Source: Rhodobacteraceae bacterium 63075
GTDB taxonomy: Bacteria > Pseudomonadota > Alphaproteobacteria > Rhodobacterales > Rhodobacteraceae
NCBI GenBank assembly: GCA_003417655.1
Contig: QVMW01000002.1
Span: 124,001 to 188,000, forward strand
Length of the DNA stretch: 64,000 nt
Direction of reading: 5' to 3'
Shown here: piece after piece, positions 52,967-62,732 of the stretch
Layout of the letters: each line of letters opens with the position of its first letter
Numbering within the stretch: the first letter of the stretch is position 1
The notes under the pieces: generated by a model
Seen by the model: only the letters and a program-made list of their open reading frames with translations
Databases searched by the model: none
What the model was told of the DNA's origin: nothing
Translations under genes and position numbers: made by a program

Positions 52967-53839
52967 TCACGGCGCGCTTTCTATGAGGTGCGCCGCTTCG
53001 GCGATTGGCGCGATGCGAAGATGTCCACGATCCTCGAGGTCATGCGCGCAAGCCAAGATCTCCCGAAACGTGTCTGCGCGGATTTCATACTCACCAGGCT
53101 CTCCTTCTGAAAAGCCATGGAACATGAGAATAAGCCAGTTCTCTTCTTCAGCGGCACGCGCAATCTCGCCGCAAATGGAGACGGCATCTGTGTGTGTATA
53201 GACGCCAAGCCTGTCGATCTGAGTGGGGTCAACCGCATCAATGGGGTTTTGCCCGCCGTTCAAATGCCCCAACCCCAGCAAATGATAGTCATGCCGCGCC
53301 ATCGCCAAGCGAAGTGTGCGCTGGCTGAAATCTCCATAAGGCGGAGAAAACGAAACAGGTGTAAGTCCTGTCTCCGCCTGTATCCGCTCAAGTGCGGTTT
53401 CCATCTCCTCCATGACAGCGGCATCATCAAGCTCTGGCAGGTGCGGGTGCGTATGGGTATGAGAGCCGATCTCCCACCCGGCGTCACGAAACAGCCTGAC
53501 CTCATCCCAAGTCATCGACCAGGTTGAGGGGCGGTATACCTCGTCTTTCTCAGAGGTGGCTTCATGATCTGCCCGGGCCTGCGCATCTTCCTTCGCTGCG
53601 TCATCACATCCACGCGTCACCACAAAAAGTGTCCCACGGATGCCGAACTCCTTCGCATGTGACAAACCGATCTCATATTGAGACCGCGAGGCATCATCGA
53701 ATGTAACCGACAAGAGCCCGCCGGGCGAATCCGACAAGGCCGCATCCGGCAGGCTCAATACCAGGATGCCGAGGAAGCTCCAGAAAACAGTTGCGATTCC
53801 AGGCAAATTCACACTTCTTTCTCCGACCCCATCATTCAC
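52967..53839 (-). CDS. Secreted polysaccharide deacetylase (NodB-type, CE4)
   Basis: A 290-residue protein with an N-terminal hydrophobic segment (about residues 14-34) and a CE4 domain: SVTFDDASRSQ, then GSHTHTHPHL for metal binding, and FSPPYGDFS. It would remove acetyl groups from polysaccharide in the periplasm. Convergent with the expansin-like gene, 44 bases apart. No lipobox. Confidence 0.85.
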   Translation of the reverse strand: MNDGVGERSVNLPGIATVFWSFLGILVLSLPDAALSDSPGGLLSVTFDDASRSQYEIGLSHAKEFGIRGTLFVVTRGCDDAAKEDAQARADHEATSEKDEVYRPSTWSMTWDEVRLFRDAGWEIGSHTHTHPHLPELDDAAVMEEMETALERIQAETGLTPVSFSPPYGDFSQRTLRLAMARHDYHLLGLGHLNGGQNPIDAVDPTQIDRLGVYTHTDAVSICGEIARAAEEENWLILMFHGFSEGEPGEYEIRADTFREILACAHDLEDRGHLRIAPIAEAAHLIESAP

Positions 53840-54054
53840 ATTTTGATCAAGCAGAAAAACTCTAGCATGAGGCCCCGCCCACGATAAAGAAAATGGCTTG
53901 CATTCATGCGCAGCTCTTCGACACGGCAGGGTTTCGGCTTTAGTAAGAGGCTCCAGTCAAGCTCATCGTGGAGACGATGATAGACTGTCTGGCCATGGAG
54001 TACCAGATTCCAGAGCGGTTAACGCGGACCATACCTGGCTTCGATCTGCCATGA
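53840..54054. other. Intergenic region with a short hairpin
   Basis: A 215-base gap between two same-strand genes. A perfect 7-bp stem TCATCGT-GGAG-ACGATGA lies at 53963-53980 without a T-run. No open frame or other structure seen. Confidence 0.4.
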
Positions 54055-56952
54055 TCATACCTGGCGCGCCTGCTGAGCGGTGTCCTCGTTTTCCGATCCA
54101 CCCCACGTCGTCAGATGACCGGACAGCGCTCTGATGACCGCGCGGTATACGGTGATGTAAAGCAGGGGCTGATAGAGCAGGCGCTGAAATGGCCAGAGGA
54201 ATAGTTGCCCCCAAGGTGCGTTGCGCTGGTAGATGAAAGCAACGATCACTCGTAGGAAATCAAGTGCAGGCAACGCAAGATAGGCGGTCAGGATCATCCA
54301 CGAGCCAGAAGACACGTTCGTGTTTTCTCTCATCGCTTCAAAGGTCACATCTGCAAGGGTGCCCAGAACAACCAGATCTGCGATCGGCGAAAGCAGCGGC
54401 AAAGCGACACCGAAAACAGCCAGATCGGGTATCGAGATGAGCCCGACTGGTTTACCCTGCCGTGCGGCGCGGCGATGCTTCCACGCCGTCTGCATCATTC
54501 CGAGCGACCAGCGAAGCCTTTGGCTGAGAAAAGCCCGCAGAGACCTTGGCACATCGGTGTAGGATTCTGCACGCTCCTCGAACACGACCCTCTAGCCGGC
54601 GCGCAGGACAGAGACTGTCAGGTCCGCATCTTCTGCCAAGGTCTGGCCGGAGTAGAGCCCGACTTTCCTGATCGCCGCGACCCTCCAGGCCCCGATCGCG
54701 CCGGGGACGACCATGATCCCGCCATAGACCTCTGCAGCGCGTCGGTCGATGTTCTGCCCCACGATATACTCGATGGACTGCAGGCGACCGAGAATTCCCC
54801 GAGCACGGCGCACTCTGACATTTCCCGCAACCGCGCCAACGTCGCGGTCGGCAAAGGGAGCAACAATCAGATCAATCGCATCGGGGGCCAGCACAGTATC
54901 GGCATCTATCGCAACGACGAAGTCCGTTTGAACCTGCGGCAAGACGTTATTGAGTGCTTTCCATTTGCCTTGGTTCGGCTGTGCAACGACGGTCACGCGA
55001 CTGTCCTCGCCAAAGGCCTGCGTGACTTTCTGCAGCGTATCATCGACCGACCCATCGTCGACCACGATAACCTTCAGGTTCGCCAGATCTGACTCCAGCA
55101 CCGTATTCACACTCTCAACGATCCCCTCCTCTTCGTTAAAGGCCGGAATCAGGACCGTCACCGCGCGCACATCGCTCTCTGATCTGCTCCGCCTTCCGCG
55201 CCAGTTTGCCAGGGCCAGAAGAACCAACGCCCGCGTCGCGCCCAAGGCGACAGTGGCCCAGAATACCCAGTAGAGCACGTGACCAAGGGCATTCACAAAA
55301 ACGAACGTAAGCCCATCAAACCAGGCCCGGACCCCATCATCCTTCGGCATCAGCGTCGATTTGGGAACATTGAGCAGCTCTCCCAGCGAGACGAAATCAT
55401 AGCCGTCGGCGCGTAGCGTATCGATCAACAGGGGCAGAGCCTCGAGCGTCGCCGTCCGGTCGCCGCCAGCATCATGCAGTACAACGACATTGCCAGCGCC
55501 TTCGGCCAGGCGTTTTCTTACGAACTGAACGATATCCTCCCCGGACAGGTCTTCCCAGTCTCGCGGGGTGATATCGCTGCCGACGGAAATGTAGCCGTTT
55601 TCCTCCAGGACGAGAAGGGGCCGCGCCTCATCGCCGAAGAGCGGTCCCTGGCTTCGTCCATAGGGCATCCGAAAGAGGATTGTGCGATGCCCGGTGAGGC
55701 TCGCGAGCAGCCTTTGCATAGCGTTGAGCTCTATCTGCGTCGCAAGTTCGGAGCGATTTTCGAGCCGTGGATGGGAAAACGTATGAGACCCGATCTCATG
55801 GCCTTCCGCCACGATGCGCCGCGCGATATCGGGCGATTTGATAATGTTCATGCCGATCTGGAAAAACGCGGCCGGAACTTGCTTTTCAGACAGGATGTCA
55901 AGGATGCGTGGCGTGATATCCTCGTCAGGACCATCATCAAACGTCAGAGCGACGACGGGAGCGAAGCTTTTTCCATAGCGTTGTATGCCATAAGGCCGAG
56001 GAAGCTTGCTGTACCCATCCACGCGCAACATGTCAGTTCCGTCCGCCTCGGAAACCTGTCTAAGACCGTTTCGAGGCGTGGATATCACGCGCATGTAGGA
56101 GCCGGTTCCTTCAAAGCTGACGAAGTGGTTGATGCTTACCCGGGAAAGCACCTCGATCGCCTTACGAGATGACGTGGTTTCGGGCATCGCCAAAACATCC
56201 CAGACGCCCGGATCTTCATATCCCAGCGGCCAGACGCCCACCTGCCGGACGCCAAGGCTGGTTATGGACTTTAACTGGTTATACGCGGAAACTGCGTCGA
56301 GAATATAAACCAGATGTTGTTGCCCCGGCGTGTTCGAATACTGGGCTTTGGCCAAAGGACTGTCTGTATCGTGGGAAACGGCTCCACCACCCAGGGCAAT
56401 ACGATGCATTGCCTCGGCAAACGGTATCCGCTCCGGAGCGGGACCTCTCAAAGTCCAGTCTTCTGCATAAGTTCCGATCGCAACAACCAGCTTTTCTGAC
56501 CCGTAGGCTGCCACCGCGGCTTTCAATGCTTCTTCGAAGCGCTCGTTCGAAACCGGTGCTGACGGCTCCATCCCGGGCTCTGGACCGGAAAACCCCTCCA
56601 TAATGATCACGTCTGCATTTTTCCCGATGTTTATGGGATCGCTTTGTGCGAATTCCATCGGCACGATCAGGCAGAGCTCCACGGAATGCCTGTCGGCCCA
56701 GACGTCGAGCTGGCCGAGCAGCGCGTCCAGATCACCGGACAGCCCCAAGGGAACACCTCCCTCGAACCACAGGCAGACACGGTCAGCAGTCTGATCTACC
56801 ACCTGAATGATTTCGCCAGCAAGGCGCAGCGGATCGGGAGTGATTTCTTGAAGCCAGTTGCCCCAAGCTCGAGGCGTGCACCGGATTACCGGAGAGAGCT
56901 GCAAATCACGCCATTCTTTTCCAGTCTCAGTCGCCTGGCACCGAGCTGACAT
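54055..56952 (-). pseudogene. GH18-like/polysaccharide deacetylase/glycosyltransferase fusion interrupted by an in-frame TAG
   Basis: One long reading frame encodes three parts: a GH18-like segment (EKLVVAIGTYAEDWT, VGVWPLGYEDPGVWD), a CE4 NodB domain (LTFDDGPDED, GSHTFSHP), and a GT2 synthase (VLIPAFNEEEG, VVDDGSVDD, AIDADTVL). At 54592-54594 a TAG ends the frame after VSVLRAG; the next codons in the same frame read RVVFEERAESYTDVP and QRLRWSLG, the product-binding QxxRW end of GT2. A tyrosine (AGYRVVFEERA) is normal there. So one base change, or an error, splits the gene; 54055-54585 holds the orphaned C-terminus. The N-terminus is unclear; 56952 is the last plausible ATG. Confidence 0.8.
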
Positions 56953-56962
56953 TCCTTTGGGG

Positions 56963-59104
56963 ATGAATGGAGTACGGTCGGTTGCCTTTCGAAATGTGGT
57001 CCTCGCCCCTGACAGCAACGCAGACACGACAGACGGAGGTTGTCCCGGTCCGGTCACCTGTGCGTCTGGTGGTATTCGGCTATCGTTGTCCACCGACCCA
57101 GCGGAGTTCGCGGCAATCGTCGCGACCGAAGCACGCAGAACCCGGCATTTCCAGATATTCCTGCAACCTGACAACCCGAGCAGACGCGGCACTGGTGATT
57201 TGGCCGCGGAGCTTGCGGAAAATGATATCCAGACCACTGTGATTCTGCCACGCGATCGGATCTTTTCCTGGCGCGGTGACGCGAGCCGTCGCTTGTCAAT
57301 TTGCCTCGAGGCCCCGAAAGCCGGCGATCGGCGTTCGCAGGAGAACTTCACCGATCTCTCAGCAAGGCTCCAAGAGCTCTCCATCCCGTTCTCGGTGCTC
57401 GCCAGTGGGGACCAACCGAACCAATTCGCCAACGAGACCATTCCCATTCTGCAGGCTTCGGACGCCGGATTGCCAACGAGGTCAGATGCGCGCGCTCGAT
57501 CAGACCAACCAGGAATAGCGGCCATATCGACGCCCGCCCCTTCATCTCGAGAGCTTGCACATGCCGGCCTTCGTCACGCAGTGCACCTGCAAGCCGAACC
57601 GGCCACGTTCTTGGGAATGGATGCCGCCGGCGTAAACCATTCCGTTGTCCTTACAAGGCTGGACGGGCTGGCACGAACCGATATCGTCGCGGATCTGGGG
57701 CCTCACCGTGAGGGTGTTCTCATGGTGCCGGCCAGTGGCTTTTCCACACGGGCCAGATCCAACGCAATCCTGTCCGTGCTGCGTCGCTTCGGCGAAGCGC
57801 CATCCAACCGCCTCTTGCCGCTGTCAGGATTCATGGAAGAGCTCCAACCGCCAATGCCGGTCTATGCGCTGATGATGGAGACCGAAGCGCAACATGCAGA
57901 CCTTCGGTTGAGGATGGGCTCGCTGCAGGCGCCAGAGGTGGAGGAATTGATAAAGGATGCGCGTAAAGCCTGGGCCTTTTTTGAAACCTACGCGAATGAA
58001 CAGACCGGCCTGACGCCTGCAACTGTTCTTACCGATGAGACATACAGTTCGACACACAACACGCTCACCATGTGGGACGTGGGCAGTAGCATCCTGGGTC
58101 TGGTGAGTGCAGAAAGGCTGGGCCTGGTGCACAGATCGGCGGCGCGCGAATATGCTGAAAGGATCCTGGCGAGCTTGGACCGCGCCCTGGCGGCGAACGT
58201 GACAATGCTGCCGCCGAACGAACTTGACTACAAATACCCTTGGGTCATCGATCCCGGCTACAACGCCTGTGACACAGGGCGTTTGCTGAGCGCGCTTGTC
58301 ACCCTGGGAAAATCGGCCATCAGTCCTGCGGGCCTGAGTAAACGTATGGCAGACTTGGAGCTGGACCAGATGATGTCTGACAAGCGCTTGCATACCATGG
58401 CAAAGGGACGCAAATTCCCTGCGGAACGGTCGCATTGCACGGAATACGCCGCCCGAGCCTTTGCCGCTTGGGGTATCAAGGCCGAATACCCATACTCGAA
58501 TGCACTGGCCGCCGAAGACGACGCAGACGCACGTATGCGCCTGCTCTTCACAGCCTCGCGACTGGGGCAACTGGGGGCCGAACCTCTTCTTCTGGAGGCC
58601 GTGGAATTCGGCCTCTCCGACGCCACGGGTTATCTGGCCGATGTCTTGCTGGGCGCGCAAATCGCAGCCCATGACGAAACCGGCGCGATGTATTGTGTGT
58701 CCGAGGGGCCATTGCCCATCGAACCGTGGTTCACATACCAGGGGCTGGATATTTCAAACCGGCTTCAACCCTGGAGAGTCACTGCCATTGCAAACAAGCA
58801 GGAATACCGCACCGACAGCTTCCGACGCACCAATCTAATGACGAGCAGCAAGGCGGCATATCTCTGGGCGGCCCAGCGCTGGCATCCCTATTCCGCCAAA
58901 CTGGTTGCCTATGTCCGCGGACGAGCCCGGCGTGAAGAGCCGGGGTTTGCGGCGGGCGTCTTTATGGAAACTGGCTTGCCAACCCTTCAATACAGCGATG
59001 CGAACACCAATGGGGTTATCTTGCAGGCCATTGACGCCATACTGACAAAGGACGTCAGGCCAGGCGACAATCAGGCTGCCTCACCAGGGCGGTCGGTGCC
59101 ATGA
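56963..59104 (+). CDS. DUF3131-containing protein, probable surface polysaccharide role
   Basis: A 713-residue protein from an ATG at 56963, only 10 bases from the assumed start of the divergent fusion gene; a later start is possible because the first 200 residues are weakly patterned. Residues from about 330 match DUF3131 (TGLTPATVL, MWDVGSSILGLVSAERLGLV, YPWVIDPGYNACDTGRLLSALVTLG), an (alpha/alpha)-barrel family often encoded beside NodB/GT2 polysaccharide genes. No signal peptide is evident. The 3' end overlaps the convergent symporter gene by 34 bases. Confidence 0.75.
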   Translation: MNGVRSVAFRNVVLAPDSNADTTDGGCPGPVTCASGGIRLSLSTDPAEFAAIVATEARRTRHFQIFLQPDNPSRRGTGDLAAELAENDIQTTVILPRDRIFSWRGDASRRLSICLEAPKAGDRRSQENFTDLSARLQELSIPFSVLASGDQPNQFANETIPILQASDAGLPTRSDARARSDQPGIAAISTPAPSSRELAHAGLRHAVHLQAEPATFLGMDAAGVNHSVVLTRLDGLARTDIVADLGPHREGVLMVPASGFSTRARSNAILSVLRRFGEAPSNRLLPLSGFMEELQPPMPVYALMMETEAQHADLRLRMGSLQAPEVEELIKDARKAWAFFETYANEQTGLTPATVLTDETYSSTHNTLTMWDVGSSILGLVSAERLGLVHRSAAREYAERILASLDRALAANVTMLPPNELDYKYPWVIDPGYNACDTGRLLSALVTLGKSAISPAGLSKRMADLELDQMMSDKRLHTMAKGRKFPAERSHCTEYAARAFAAWGIKAEYPYSNALAAEDDADARMRLLFTASRLGQLGAEPLLLEAVEFGLSDATGYLADVLLGAQIAAHDETGAMYCVSEGPLPIEPWFTYQGLDISNRLQPWRVTAIANKQEYRTDSFRRTNLMTSSKAAYLWAAQRWHPYSAKLVAYVRGRARREEPGFAAGVFMETGLPTLQYSDANTNGVILQAIDAILTKDVRPGDNQAASPGRSVP

Positions 59105-60519
59105 CGCCGCCGGTCGATCACCCGCGACAGCCAATAGGTGGCAAATGCCGCAATCAGGCCCGGCAGCATCTTGAAGACCGACCCGTCCAGATCGGACAGG
59201 TGCCAGAAGATCACCGTCACGAGGCCGACCGCCATCATTGCCAGCCCCGCTCCCGAAGGCAGCGGCTGTCGGAAGAGCCGGATGAACAGGACCGGACCGA
59301 GCGTGACGCCCAGGGCTGACCAGGCGATCAGGACCAGGTTGAAGACTGACGCGGGTGCCAGAATAGCCACGACGAGCGCTACAACAAGGACAGCCACAGT
59401 GGCCAACTTCGAGGCCAGGTAATTCTCCTTCCAACGAGGGACCATATCCTGCGTGACGACGCCGGAACACAAAATGATCTGGCTGTCTGCGGTAGACACT
59501 GTTGCCGCGAACAATCCGGCCAGCGCGACGCCGACGAAGATGTCGGGTAACAGCTCCATTGTAAGAAGAGGAAGGGCGAGCTCCGTGGAATCCTGATAGC
59601 CTGCGAAAGTCACACCGGCCAGATCGGGCAGAATGGCCCGGGCATAAAGGCCGACCAGGATACAGGCACTCCAGAACGGAATCATCCACCCGAAATAGAA
59701 CAGCCGCGCCTGCCGTATACCTCGGGTATGGTCCATGGCGATGATGCGGGTCATCAGATGCGGCTGTCCAAGCGTTCCGAGCCCTGCGGCCACGAAACCG
59801 AGGACAAACAGGACCGGACCAAAGGCCAGATCGGAGGGCCAGACCCCCAACAGCGTCGGATCTTGCGCGGTGAGTTTGGCGACCAAGGCCTCGGGGCCGC
59901 CGATTTCAAGGAAGCCCGCGATCAAGATGAGACCGATCGAGAAGAACATGATCGCCGACTGCGCCGCATCCGTCCAGATGTCGGCCCGGATACCGCCAGC
60001 AAACGAATACAGGATCACGATGGCCGCGCCGATGACGATGCCGACGCTTGCATGCCATCCAAACAAGGCGTGCAGGGCCGTTGCACCGGCCTTCAACTGA
60101 GCGGCCGCATAGATGCCGAGAAAAACAAAGGTAAGCGCAGAGGCCACGACGACCAGCCCACGCCTTGGGCCCTCCGGACCCGTCGACAGAATAGCCGTTA
60201 CCGTCATCGTGTCAGCCGCGCCGGACCGCGCACGCAGCCGTGGATAAATCCGCCACCAGGCAATGGCATCACCAATAACCCAGCCGACCATCATCCAGAC
60301 GGTTTCAATTCCGAGCCGGTAACTGGCGGCGATCATGCCGATGAACATGAACCCGCTGTTATTGGTTGCCACGGTGGACAACGCCGCGAGCCACGGTGCC
60401 ACCTGTCGGCTGGCCAGCAGATAATCCTCGGTGGTTTCGCGTTTGTTGATGACCGCCGCAGCACCAGACAGAGTGACCAGCAAGGTCACCACGACGAACG
60501 TCCAGATGGTCGCTGTCAT
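59071..60519 (-). CDS. Sodium:solute symporter (SSS family)
   Basis: A 482-residue permease with about thirteen membrane segments, similar to proline or pantothenate symporters (NNSGFMFIGMIAASYRLG, TDAAQSAIMFFSIG, AATVSTADSQIILCSGVVTQD). Substrate unknown. Starts just after the hairpin at 60538-60555. Transcribed away from usp. Confidence 0.9.
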   Translation of the reverse strand: MTATIWTFVVVTLLVTLSGAAAVINKRETTEDYLLASRQVAPWLAALSTVATNNSGFMFIGMIAASYRLGIETVWMMVGWVIGDAIAWWRIYPRLRARSGAADTMTVTAILSTGPEGPRRGLVVVASALTFVFLGIYAAAQLKAGATALHALFGWHASVGIVIGAAIVILYSFAGGIRADIWTDAAQSAIMFFSIGLILIAGFLEIGGPEALVAKLTAQDPTLLGVWPSDLAFGPVLFVLGFVAAGLGTLGQPHLMTRIIAMDHTRGIRQARLFYFGWMIPFWSACILVGLYARAILPDLAGVTFAGYQDSTELALPLLTMELLPDIFVGVALAGLFAATVSTADSQIILCSGVVTQDMVPRWKENYLASKLATVAVLVVALVVAILAPASVFNLVLIAWSALGVTLGPVLFIRLFRQPLPSGAGLAMMAVGLVTVIFWHLSDLDGSVFKMLPGLIAAFATYWLSRVIDRRRHGTDRPGEAA

Positions 60520-60537
60520 TCCACACTCCCATCAAGC

Positions 60538-60555
60538 GCCGGGGCGTTCCCCGGC
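60538..60555 (-). promoter_or_regulatory. Strong hairpin in the leader of the symporter gene
   Basis: A perfect 7-bp stem GCCGGGG pairs with CCCCGGC around a four-base loop. It ends about 18 bases upstream of the ATG, next to the GGGAG ribosome site, so it could affect translation or mark a terminator. Confidence 0.5.
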
Positions 60556-60658
60556 AAGGATTGCGCGCGGCTCCGCCTTTGGCGAAACAAGCGGTCCCGC
60601 GCACAGACCGGTGACGGAGCGCGCATAACAACCCTTCGCCGCTACTGGCCCGCCCGGA

Positions 60659-61186
60659 TCAACGCACGGTTACCACGGTGCATTCAGCCTGTTGATTGAC
60701 CTTCTGGGATACGCTGCCCTGGAATACCCGTTGCAATTTCCCAAGACCTCGATGGCCAATCACGATCATATCTGCTCCCGCATCCTTTGCCATTTGAAGA
60801 ATTCCGTCGTCATAGTCACCGTTTGCCACGCGGGTCGCGACAGTCTTCGCGCCCGCGTCCTGCGCGCTGCGCGCGGCACGGTTCACGATTTCTTCGCCCA
60901 CTGCCGCGATGGCCCGCTCTTTTTCAGCGCCGGAAACATCGCCCGAAAACAGGGCATTCATGTTCGAGGGTATATCGGCGACATTCAGATTCGTCTCATG
61001 GGCAGCATGTCGTACAAGGTGTTCCACCTCGGCCATACGGTTCAACTCCTCCGCCTTGGCGCCATGTTGCAATACGTGCCCCACAGTCAGGGGGATGTCG
61101 AGTTTGGCGGCAAGACCTGCCGCCAGATCAACCGCACGGCCAGCCGTATCGGACCCATCTGTTGCAACCAGAATATGCTTTATCAT
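60659..61186 (-). CDS. Universal stress protein (UspA family)
   Basis: A 175-residue Usp: KHILVATDGSDTAGRAV at the start and the ATP-binding signature IVIGHRGLGKLQRVFQGSVSQKV near the end. The start at 61186 has a strong GGAGGAGGAGG site; a longer frame is only antisense to metF. A perfect FNR-type operator (61245-61258) lies 65.5 bases upstream, so it is likely induced at low oxygen. ATP is probably bound, as the G-x2-G-x9-G-S motif is intact. Confidence 0.9.
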   Translation of the reverse strand: MIKHILVATDGSDTAGRAVDLAAGLAAKLDIPLTVGHVLQHGAKAEELNRMAEVEHLVRHAAHETNLNVADIPSNMNALFSGDVSGAEKERAIAAVGEEIVNRAARSAQDAGAKTVATRVANGDYDDGILQMAKDAGADMIVIGHRGLGKLQRVFQGSVSQKVNQQAECTVVTVR

Positions 61187-61244
61187 GTCCTCCTCCTCCC
61201 TTTTCAGACCCTTACCACAGTCGGGAATATAGTGATTCTGTGCC

Positions 61245-61258
61245 TTGATATCGATCAA
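61245..61258. promoter_or_regulatory. Perfect FNR-type operator upstream of usp
   Basis: TTGATATCGATCAA is a perfect palindrome fitting TTGAT-N4-ATCAA of FnrL. Distance to the usp ATG from its centre is 65.5 bases, the same as for the norC site. Confidence 0.8.
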
Positions 61259-61379
61259 GGGCACGGCAAGCCGGTTTATGCCATTCCTGTCCTTGCCTCG
61301 GAAATTTCCTCCGGCTCTGGCTTCTGACCGGTGGCGATCATGCCTGCCCAGGGCGGCATAGATGGGGTGTAAAAAGGTC

Positions 61380-61537
61380 GGTTTGCGGCGGTTTCGCAGG
61401 TGGCCCGGTGCCGGCTTCGGGCTTGGTGGTGCGTGAAAATCCGGGCACGATGCCTGCAAAGCCGCATCTCCCGCATCCACCCTGAGCGTGGCTCCGACAG
61501 GGTCGGACAGGCAAAGGACACAAAAAGGAAAGGCCTG
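61380..61537 (+). promoter_or_regulatory. Possible structured leader of metF
   Basis: GGTGCCGGC…GGTGGTGCGTGAAAATCCGG…CCTGCAA…TCCGACAGGGTCGGACAGGC are segments that could pair and recall parts of cobalamin-class riboswitches, though the consensus is incomplete. TCCGAC-AGG-GTCGGA at about 61491-61506 is a clear hairpin. Confidence 0.25.
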
Positions 61538-62452
61538 ATGATCGACGACATTCGCCACAACCAGCCGAAGGAGGCGCTTCTGCGCAGCCTTTATGAAATG
61601 CAAAAGCGCATCCCGCTGAGTTTCGAGGTCTTTCCACCCAAGAATGCCGAGGGCCACGCGAAGCTGTTCGAAACCATCGACCGGCTGGCCCCGTCGGCGG
61701 ATGACGGGTTTTCGGTGACCATGAGCGCGGGTGGGGCTCGGCGGGACGATACCGTCAGGATTGCAGCCGAGATCGGCCAGCGCACGGGCCGCCCTGTCAT
61801 GGCCCACCTTATCTCCAAAGGGCTTTCGCATGAAGCGGCGCTGAACACGGCCGATGATCTGTGGGAACGCGGTATCAGGCACATCCTTGCACTGCGCGGA
61901 GATCGGCCCAAGGCAGAGACAGGCACCCTGCCGGCGGGGTTTGACCATGCATCCGGGCTGGTAGCGGCGCTCCGCGATCGGCACGACTTCGAGATTGCCG
62001 TCGCGGCGCATCCCGAAAAGCACCCCGAGGCCGAGACACTGGATCAGGATATGGATCATCTCAAGCACAAGCTGGATGCCGGAGCAGGGAGGGCTTTTTG
62101 CCAGTTCGTTCTCGACCCGGCAGCCTATGGTGAATTCGTCGAGGCATGCGGACGGCGCGGTATCGACTCGCCTCTCATTCCAGGGCTGATGCCGATGGAA
62201 AACTGGCCCCGGCTGAAACGCTTCGCGCGGATGAACGGAGCCTCCGTTCCCGCCTGGCTCAACGAGCTCTTCGCCCGGGCCGAAAGCAGCCCGGAGCTCG
62301 AACCCTATCTTGCCGCGTCCATGACAATCGAACATGCGCGGCAACTGATTGCCTATGGCGCCCCTTCGCTTCATGTCTACACGATGAACCGCTGGCCGCT
62401 TTCGCTGGCAATGACCGCAATCCTTGGCGGGACCGGATACCCAAATTCATGA
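61538..62452 (+). CDS. metF: Methylenetetrahydrofolate reductase, short form
   Basis: MetF makes 5-methyl-THF for methionine synthesis using FAD. The 304-residue protein keeps SFEVFPPK with the catalytic Glu, GIRHILALRGDRP with the flavin-contacting Asp, VAAHPEKHPEA and DAGAGRAFCQFVLD. The usual VTYGAGGSTRE motif reads VTMSAGGARRD, so the group differs from E. coli MetF but looks functional. ATG at 61538 has AAGGAAAGG upstream. It is flanked by usp and phaC, not by methionine genes. Confidence 0.88.
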   Translation: MIDDIRHNQPKEALLRSLYEMQKRIPLSFEVFPPKNAEGHAKLFETIDRLAPSADDGFSVTMSAGGARRDDTVRIAAEIGQRTGRPVMAHLISKGLSHEAALNTADDLWERGIRHILALRGDRPKAETGTLPAGFDHASGLVAALRDRHDFEIAVAAHPEKHPEAETLDQDMDHLKHKLDAGAGRAFCQFVLDPAAYGEFVEACGRRGIDSPLIPGLMPMENWPRLKRFARMNGASVPAWLNELFARAESSPELEPYLAASMTIEHARQLIAYGAPSLHVYTMNRWPLSLAMTAILGGTGYPNS

Positions 62453-62732
62453 GAAGATCGCCCCCGCTTGCCAAGGCCGGGGGAGGCTGACAGGTCCAGG
62501 GCTTTGATGTCTGTTACTTTGGAAAATGGCGGACCGAGGATTCATCGAGAAGGGCGGACAGCGGGCTTTCGCTGCAGCGATTAACCCGACCTGTAAAAAG
62601 GGGTAACGTGACGTTGACCAGTGCAGGCGGTTGCGCACAGCTCTTGCGACAGGGGGAGGTTTGCACGTGTTGTCTGCTTGTCATCTAACGATCGTAAGCA
62701 GGGGGCGCGTATAACGAAACAGGTAGGACCCC

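Noticed and set aside
53963..53980. Hairpin as intrinsic terminator
   Set aside because: Good stem but no T-run follows on either strand.
61187..62374. Long N-terminal extension of the universal stress gene
   Set aside because: Antisense to metF; the Usp fold and ribosome site begin at 61186.
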